Shown in pieces: positions 6,336-9,629 of a DNA stretch of 9,629 nt. Location of the stretch: the NCBI GenBank assembly GCA_964342805.1, contig CAYFHQ010000122.1:1-9629 (forward strand), read 5' to 3'. The notes beneath the pieces were generated by a model. That model saw only the letters and a list, made by a program, of their open reading frames with translations, ran no database searches and was not told where the DNA came from. Each line of letters begins with the position of its first letter. Position 1 is the first letter of the stretch. Origin of the DNA: CAYFHQ01 sp964342805. Its GTDB lineage: Bacteria; Bacillota; Clostridia; Peptostreptococcales; Acidaminobacteraceae. A program made the translations under genes and the position numbers.

Positions 6336-6394
6336 TGTGTCCTCCAACGTCTCTGTTCAATGTGTCTGGTTTCCATGCACATTGCCATGTCCAT
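6332..6394 (-). CDS. Possible 20-aa upstream ORF overlapping the mutS2-like start
   Basis: A small ORF begins MDMAMCMETRH, with four in-frame ATGs in seven codons, and ends with a TGA that overlaps the mutS2-like start codon in an ATGA arrangement. Such overlap usually allows translational coupling. Its own ribosome binding site is weak (CAGG, ten bases upstream). No family is recognised. It could be a chance ORF. Confidence 0.35.
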   Translation of the reverse strand: MDMAMCMETRHIEQRRWRTQ

Positions 6395-6477
6395 TAGACT
6401 TGCCTGCCCTGATATGGAGTCCTCTAGTGGCCTCGCTCAAGAACTGCACCTCCAGAGGGCGCTCCTTATTTGAATAT

Positions 6478-6508
6478 AAAAAAGCCGTGATTTAAACAAT
6501 CACGACTT
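6478..6508 (-). terminator. Intrinsic terminator in the mutS2-like leader
   Basis: On the minus strand AAGTCGTGATT (6498-6508), loop GTTTA, AATCACGGCTT (6482-6492) gives an 11-bp stem with one G-T pair, ending in TTTTTT (6478-6483). It lies on the sense strand about 140 bp before the mutS2-like ATG and 350 bp after the leader promoter. It either ends a separate small RNA or works as an attenuator. Confidence 0.85.
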
Positions 6509-6790
6509 GATTTCACCTATGGGAAGATACGCCCGCAACACATTTCATTGGGGACAGGAATTTTCCACACGCCCATACGCGTTGGGCGGTTGCCACCACT
6601 AAACCAGTGGCACAGGTTATCAAGATAAGGTCGTTAGCAAATCTAATCGATACATGTCCTTGGAAGGTAACTGGGTCAAAATAACCACAGCAAAATAAGC
6701 CCTTGCCCCGCCTGCTGGCAAACAAGTTACTTGATCTATCACTGATTCTTCTATGTGACAGCTTCCAAAGCAATATGCAATTCCTTTAGA

Positions 6791-6808
6791 TTAAGCTAAT
6801 GCACTCAT
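6791..6808 (-). CDS. 5-codon leader ORF (MSALA) with a good Shine-Dalgarno site
   Basis: AGGAG (6814-6818), five bases, then ATG AGT GCA TTA GCT TAA, starting about 40 nt into the predicted leader transcript. The Shine-Dalgarno bases, the ATG and codons 4-5 all lie in the 5' strand of the proposed long arm, so a ribosome here would open three of its helices. Very short ORFs of this sort precede antibiotic-inducible ribosome-protection and methylase genes in Firmicutes. Translation is not shown. Confidence 0.45.
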   Translation of the reverse strand: MSALA

Positions 6809-6854
6809 CAAAACTCCTGTAATCAACGGTTAATTCCTTGGTACTTCTGTCTTA

Positions 6855-6883
6855 AAGGTAACATGGAACACGGAGGGTGTCAA
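6855..6883 (-). promoter_or_regulatory. Promoter of the mutS2-like leader RNA
   Basis: Minus-strand TTGACA (perfect -35, 6878-6883), a 17-bp spacer and TACCTT (6855-6860). Initiation is expected near 6848. The -10 is only half consensus. It is about 85 bp past the stop of the small membrane-protein gene; no convincing terminator separates them. Confidence 0.6.
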
Positions 6884-6966
6884 CGATCATTTTAAAATTT
6901 TTATCGTCTCACCCATTTCAAGTTCACTGGTTGTCTAGACGTTGCTGAGATAACAGGATCAACATA

Positions 6967-7155
6967 TCACTCGTCTTCGATATTAAGTTTATCAAGTTTT
7001 TCTTCAATGCGCTGCAGGCGCTTATTGGTCTCAGACCGTTTTTGAGTAAAGGTCCGTACCAGGCGGTAGACCCCATAGATGATGAATACTAAAGCCAGCG
7101 TATTCATTATTTGAAACAAAAAAGTCCAGTCCAGCTGTATCATTCCACTTGTCAT
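6967..7155 (-). CDS. Small single-span membrane protein with a coiled-coil tail (62 aa)
   Basis: Reads MTSGMIQLDWTFLFQIMN and onward. A hydrophobic stretch at ~12-33 (FLFQIMNTLALVFIIYGVYRLV) is followed by a charged heptad-like segment, KRSETNKRLQRIEEKLDKL (~39-57), then an acidic end. The orientation should be N-out/C-in by the positive-inside rule. The start is set by GGAGGAG seven bases before ATG 7155; a longer open frame to 7227 crosses the promoter and is not used. Proteins of this shape are common and unnamed in Firmicutes; they often act as small partners of membrane complexes, but no function can be assigned. It is transcribed away from the larger membrane-protein gene at 7286. Confidence 0.75.
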   Translation of the reverse strand: MTSGMIQLDWTFLFQIMNTLALVFIIYGVYRLVRTFTQKRSETNKRLQRIEEKLDKLNIEDE

Positions 7156-7179
7156 ATGCTTTCTCCTCCAATTAATAGA

Positions 7180-7209
7180 ATTATAACAAGCCCCTCCAAA
7201 TTCAGGCAA
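7180..7209 (-). promoter_or_regulatory. Promoter of the 62-aa membrane protein
   Basis: Minus-strand TTGCCT (7204-7209), an 18-bp spacer and a perfect TATAAT (7180-7185), 24 bp upstream of the ATG at 7155. Confidence 0.6.
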
Positions 7210-7247
7210 TGAATTAGATATTCGCAATCAAAATGTAACGTGAACAA

Positions 7248-7256
7248 TGGTATACT
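7248..7256 (+). promoter_or_regulatory. Extended -10 promoter of the membrane protein at 7286
   Basis: TGG-TATACT on the plus strand, with no good -35. Initiation near 7263 leaves AAAGGTG (7274-7280) and ATG 7286 in the transcript and makes the in-frame GTG at 7268 an unlikely start. Confidence 0.5.
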
Positions 7257-7285
7257 ATACCTAATAGGTGGAGAAAGGTGTTATT

Positions 7286-8002
7286 ATGAACAGAGTTATC
7301 CTACGAAACAAAATACGGCGGGTAAGCGTACTACTGAGTCTTTTGTCAGGAATCATTTTGATTGGATTTTTCGCACTCAAAAGCTTCCTCCCTCCGCAGA
7401 TGCGCCTGGGAGCGATCATTTTACTGGCCAGCCTTTTTGCTCTTGCCATGGGCTTGACCATCGCCCATTCTCTCTTGCAAGAAGGAATCATACATAAATT
7501 GTCCATCATACCCATTGTCTATGGACTGGGCATTGCTGGCTATCTCTTCTACAAGACTGGGGCAGTGGCTTCCCTCCTCCTGGCCTTGGGGATTCCAGCT
7601 ACACCGGTGGAGTCAGACCAGATCTTTGAAGTCATGTCGACCACCTTCCCCTTGCTCATGAATGGCATTTGGCTAACGGTCCTTCCCATAATCGGTTATG
7701 TCATTTGGCAATACTTCACCATGACCAAGAACTCCACCAAGGATATTTCCACTTTCACCCGTTCTTCTGGTTGGCTGAGGGACCTTGAGGCCACAGGCAC
7801 ATACATCAACCAACAACGGGTATATAACCTGACCATAGAGTTCCTGGGTGGATATGGAGAACCCTTGACCATAAAGAAGTCCAGCATTATTCCTGCCCAT
7901 TTGGTCCATCATCTTGTTTCGGGTTCTCCTGTAGATCTTTTGGTTGACCCCAAGGACGAAAAAAATGTAGTCATTTGGACTCCGGATGGGGCCGTTGGTT
8001 AA
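7286..8002 (+). CDS. Polytopic membrane protein with a C-terminal DUF3592-like beta domain
   Basis: A 238-residue protein. Hydrophobic spans lie at about 13-31, 41-63, 71-90 and 121-143, with a fifth possible at 91-103. The soluble C-terminal part (~160-232) reads RDLEATGTYINQQRVYNLTI, then GEPLTIKKSSIIPAHLVHHLVSG and PVDLLVDPKDEKNVVIW. That pattern (a short 'G-I-N-x-x-x-V-Y' strand pair, 'G-x-P-V-x-V-x-x-D-P-x-x-x-x-V' near the end) resembles the small beta domain of DUF3592-type membrane proteins, which have no known biochemical role. The start is ATG 7286 with AAAGGTG five bases upstream. It stands alone: divergent promoter on the left, terminator on the right. The DUF3592 resemblance is judged from memory of the pattern and needs a profile search. 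Confidence 0.7.
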   Translation: MNRVILRNKIRRVSVLLSLLSGIILIGFFALKSFLPPQMRLGAIILLASLFALAMGLTIAHSLLQEGIIHKLSIIPIVYGLGIAGYLFYKTGAVASLLLALGIPATPVESDQIFEVMSTTFPLLMNGIWLTVLPIIGYVIWQYFTMTKNSTKDISTFTRSSGWLRDLEATGTYINQQRVYNLTIEFLGGYGEPLTIKKSSIIPAHLVHHLVSGSPVDLLVDPKDEKNVVIWTPDGAVG

Positions 8003-8017
8003 AGATCGATATCATAG

Positions 8018-8055
8018 AAAAAACGCATGCCCGTGTAAATGGACGTGCGTTTTTT
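8018..8055. terminator. Bidirectional terminator after the membrane protein gene
   Basis: AAAAAACGCATG (8018-8029) pairs with CGTGCGTTTTTT (8044-8055) around a 14-nt loop. GC-rich core ACGCATG:CGTGCGT with A-tract and T-tract flanks serves both convergent genes. Confidence 0.85.
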
Positions 8056-8057
8056 GA

Positions 8058-8663
8058 TTAAAAGAGTTGCCATAGATAAAGGCCTACGAATGGTACCGCA
8101 GCTAAGATTGAGATATACAAGTTCCGCTTCCGATGAGGGGTGTGCCTCTTGTAGCAATTATCATAATTCATTTTGCCCATGTATCTAGGCCATCCAATGT
8201 ACAGTTCAATTAGGATGATTTCAAACATCCATAATACAAGACCACTTTTAAACCCTATAAACGGGAGCGATGTGTCAGGAAGCAGTAGCATGAGTGGGAC
8301 GAAAATGATCAGATTAAAGATTAATCCTGAGATCATCATAATCAAGTTTTGCTTGCTACTATTGTCCTTGAAATTGTAAAAAAATAGTCTTGTAACGCTC
8401 TTTAGTGGGAACATTTTAGCTTGAGATCGGCCCAAAACAATGCCAATATAGTGGGCCTATTCGTGAAAGTTAATCATGATGAGGCTTCCCAATAAGAGAC
8501 CCACGCCTCCTCCGATGACTTGTAATGCTATATGGTTAACACTTTGTACCAAAAAGTGAATTCCATAGATCAAAGCAAGGGACATGATATATAGGACTAC
8601 ATCGCGAAGTAAATAGACCAAAACCCCATAAGTCTTGTAGTTTTCCTTTGGAAGTGTAAACAT
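8058..8663 (-). pseudogene. Membrane metalloprotease-like gene (M50-like) with an in-frame TAG inside HExxH
   Basis: One continuous reading frame of 201 positions, broken only by TAG at 8457-8459 (position 69). The first part is 68 residues with two hydrophobic spans, ending ...SLIMINFHE; the frame resumes AHYIGIVLGRSQ and continues for 132 residues. Together this spells H67-E68-stop-A70-H71, the HExxH zinc motif with the first x replaced by stop. 'HExAHYIG' in a membrane helix, later ISGLIFNLIIFVP, and three to four further spans resemble site-2-protease/M50 or DUF3267 proteins. ATG 8663 has AAGGAG five bases upstream. Nothing else in the frame is damaged. No good ribosome binding site exists for restarting after the TAG. 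A Leu TTG, Glu GAG, Gln CAG or Trp TGG codon could each give TAG by one change. Options: recent nonsense mutation, base-call error, or suppression of UAG. It follows the EFR1 gene by 37 bp and is probably co-transcribed. Confidence 0.75.
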
Positions 8664-8700
8664 TTTTTCTCCTTCAAACACGTTGGTGACTTCCCTTATC

Positions 8701-9540
8701 TCAAATATAAACAACAGGTTCTCTCCGACTAGAATATGCTTTCAACTCACGCTGAAAAAAAGCCAGTTGCTTAGATTTATTTTCTATGGCATGTGTTGGA
8801 CACTGGTTCACACACCTATAGCACCCTATACATGAACTCAGGTCGTGGACAGCTTTACCATTCACCATTGAAATAGCCTGAACAGGGCATTTAGTGCTAC
8901 ACAAACCACACCCTATACATTGATCATTGACTTGAAACTGACACCAGTGGTTGACCAACGGGTTCACATTCTTTCTTTTAGACGAAATGGCAGAAATTTT
9001 TATATTGCTCCATAAGGTTGTTGGCGAGATCACCATGGGTCGGTCTGCTGGAATTTCAGGAAGTGCGTTTATCCTATTACCCTTGGATATCTTCTTCCAT
9101 GTAGCCACACCCAGCTCCTTGGCTTTCTCAAGATCAAACTTGTCTGGTCTTCCCTTTGCACATGTCGGGTCACAACTATGTTGACCAATAAAATTACCTG
9201 CTCCAATGGTTCTAAAACCTTGTTTCTTCATTTGCTCCACAAGTCTCGGCAGGGCTACACCTGAAAACTGATTTCCATACATGACCATGGCAACCATGCT
9301 GGTATCTTGACCTATCAGGCGATTAAGCATACCCTCCACACCAAAAATATTGGACATTGTCGGAACTACTAAAATCATGAAATCCTCTTTGTTGAATCGG
9401 TGTAACGCCTCTCGTTGCTCTGGTTCACAAAGATCAATTTGTGTCCAAGAAATATGTGAAGGAAACCCTTTGGCCACCGCTTCTATCGTTTTTTTGCCTG
9501 TTCCTCCAGGGCTAAAATGAACAAGATAATAACTACCCAT
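8701..9540 (-). CDS. EFR1-type ferrodoxin (flavodoxin-like domain fused to two [4Fe-4S] clusters)
   Basis: A 279-residue predicted electron-transfer protein. The N-terminal half is flavodoxin-like: YYLVHFSPGGTGKKTIEAVAKGF (4-26) is the FMN phosphate-loop region, followed by PTMSNIFGVEGMLNRL and MVMYGN (~86-90). GQHSCDPTCAKGRPDKFDLEKAKELG (119-144) is typical of the EFR1 group. The C-terminal domain has two CxxCxxCxxxCP sites, Cys208/211/214/218 and Cys237/240/243/247, so two [4Fe-4S] clusters are expected. Substrate and partner are unknown; such proteins occur widely in anaerobes. The ATG at 9540 is the only sensible start since the loop begins at once, but it has no clear Shine-Dalgarno site. 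It heads a likely two-gene transcript with the interrupted protease gene. Confidence 0.9.
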   Translation of the reverse strand: MGSYYLVHFSPGGTGKKTIEAVAKGFPSHISWTQIDLCEPEQREALHRFNKEDFMILVVPTMSNIFGVEGMLNRLIGQDTSMVAMVMYGNQFSGVALPRLVEQMKKQGFRTIGAGNFIGQHSCDPTCAKGRPDKFDLEKAKELGVATWKKISKGNRINALPEIPADRPMVISPTTLWSNIKISAISSKRKNVNPLVNHWCQFQVNDQCIGCGLCSTKCPVQAISMVNGKAVHDLSSCIGCYRCVNQCPTHAIENKSKQLAFFQRELKAYSSRREPVVYI

Positions 9541-9573
9541 TTTGCACTTGTATGATCAATACAGAAGCAAATG

Positions 9574-9601
9574 TCTATAATGGACCCCAAAGTCAAGACA
9601 A
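9574..9601 (-). promoter_or_regulatory. Candidate promoter of the EFR1 gene
   Basis: Minus-strand TTGTCT (9596-9601), a 16-bp spacer and TATAGA (9574-9579), each 4 of 6 to consensus, 34 bp upstream of the start codon. No other feature is seen from 9541 to the right edge. Confidence 0.4.
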
Positions 9602-9629
9602 AATATTCTCTTGCTTAAGTTAGTCCTCA

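Larger units (their letters stand above)
6478..6848 (-). ncRNA. Structured leader RNA or small RNA, family not recognised (~370 nt)
   Basis: Bounded by a promoter and an intrinsic terminator, with no credible protein gene inside. Eight helices nest in order along one long arm with a branch: 6816-6819/6613-6616 (CAGG:CCTG), 6804-6809/6624-6629, 6795-6799/6634-6638, 6786-6792/6640-6646 (AATCTAA:TTAGATT), 6762-6770/6658-6666 (CTTTGGAAG:CTTCCAAGG), then a side hairpin 6755-6761/6736-6742 (CTGTCAC:GTGATAG) beside 6725-6730/6667-6672 (GTAACT:AGTTAC, stacked directly on the previous helix) and 6713-6717/6688-6692. Two 3' hairpins follow: 6591-6612 and 6570-6588 (CGCCCA:TGGGCG, loop containing ACGCGT). 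A 5-codon ORF lies in the 5' strand of the arm. I compared it from memory with T-box, cobalamin, ydaO, M-box, lysine, 6S, SRP, RNase P and tmRNA and found none of their diagnostic boxes. The helices are drawn by eye without covariation support. The 5' end is inferred from the promoter. Confidence 0.6.

Noticed and set aside
6513..6773. 86-codon minus-strand open frame between the small membrane protein and the mutS2-like gene
   Set aside because: No ribosome binding site, no recognisable protein pattern, and it lies wholly within the structured RNA candidate that has its own promoter and terminator.
6478..6848. RNase P RNA, tmRNA, 6S, SRP RNA or a known riboswitch
   Set aside because: Length fits RNase P or tmRNA, but the diagnostic sequences (GAGGAAAGTCC; tag ORF ending in Ala and a CCA 3' end; SRP GNAR loop; riboswitch core boxes) are absent. 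The TGGTGGCAACC segment resembles a T-box bulge only loosely and lacks its partner sequence.
7268..7285. GTG start for the polytopic membrane protein
   Set aside because: It lies within about five bases of the predicted transcription start and includes the ribosome binding site used by ATG 7286.
8058..8435. Separate 125-aa protein starting at a TTG after the amber codon
   Set aside because: No ribosome binding site, and the frame joins exactly to the upstream half to restore HExxH, so it is the second part of one interrupted gene.
8664..8714. Longer N-terminus for the protease-like gene overlapping the EFR1 stop
   Set aside because: AAGGAG five bases before ATG 8663 is a clear start; the extension has no supporting site.

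Overview
The window looks like a chromosomal segment from a Gram-positive bacterium of the Firmicutes (Bacillota) type. The evidence is strong GGAGG-type ribosome binding sites, TTGACA/TATAAT-like promoters, many U-tailed intrinsic terminators, an HxlR regulator beside a nitroreductase, a MutS2-type protein and an EFR1-type ferrodoxin. By eye, base composition is moderate (mid-40s % GC) in the large genes and more AT-rich at the right end. No transposase, phage gene, CRISPR array, tRNA or rRNA was seen. I cannot name the genus.

Layout. 1-456: the 5' part of an Ada-type alkylation repair/regulator gene (minus strand, cut by the left edge), with a tandem repeat upstream. 457-1641: glycerate kinase (minus). 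1769-3242: histidyl-tRNA synthetase (minus) with a leader that appears to be a ribosome-mediated attenuator: a promoter, a 16-codon leader peptide with four consecutive His codons, alternative RNA pairings and a strong intrinsic terminator just before hisS. 3317-4326: HxlR regulator and nitroreductase (plus), ending at a shared bidirectional terminator. 4410-6883: a MutS2-like ATPase without the Smr nuclease (minus). It is preceded by about 500 nt of leader containing a strong promoter, a long nested RNA fold, a 5-codon ORF with a good Shine-Dalgarno site, an intrinsic terminator, and a second short ORF whose stop overlaps the mutS2-like start. 6967-7155: a 62-residue single-span membrane protein (minus). 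7286-8002: a polytopic membrane protein (plus), divergent from it. 8058-8663: a membrane metalloprotease-like gene (minus) interrupted by an in-frame TAG inside its HExxH motif. 8701-9540: a flavodoxin/2x[4Fe-4S] EFR1-type protein (minus) that probably heads the same transcript.

The most notable feature is that two unrelated genes (hisS and the mutS2-like gene) each sit behind what looks like a peptide-plus-terminator attenuator. The hisS case has a coherent mechanism readable from the sequence: a ribosome stalled at the His codons leaves segments A:B and C:D to pair and blocks the terminator; a ribosome that reaches the stop codon covers A, lets B:C pair and frees the terminator. Firmicutes usually control aminoacyl-tRNA synthetase genes with T-box riboswitches, so a His-codon peptide attenuator in front of hisS is unusual. 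The mutS2-like leader is less certain, but eight strictly nested helices plus a promoter and a terminator make it a good candidate for an undescribed structured RNA. The amber codon in the HExxH motif of the membrane protease is the third item worth checking.
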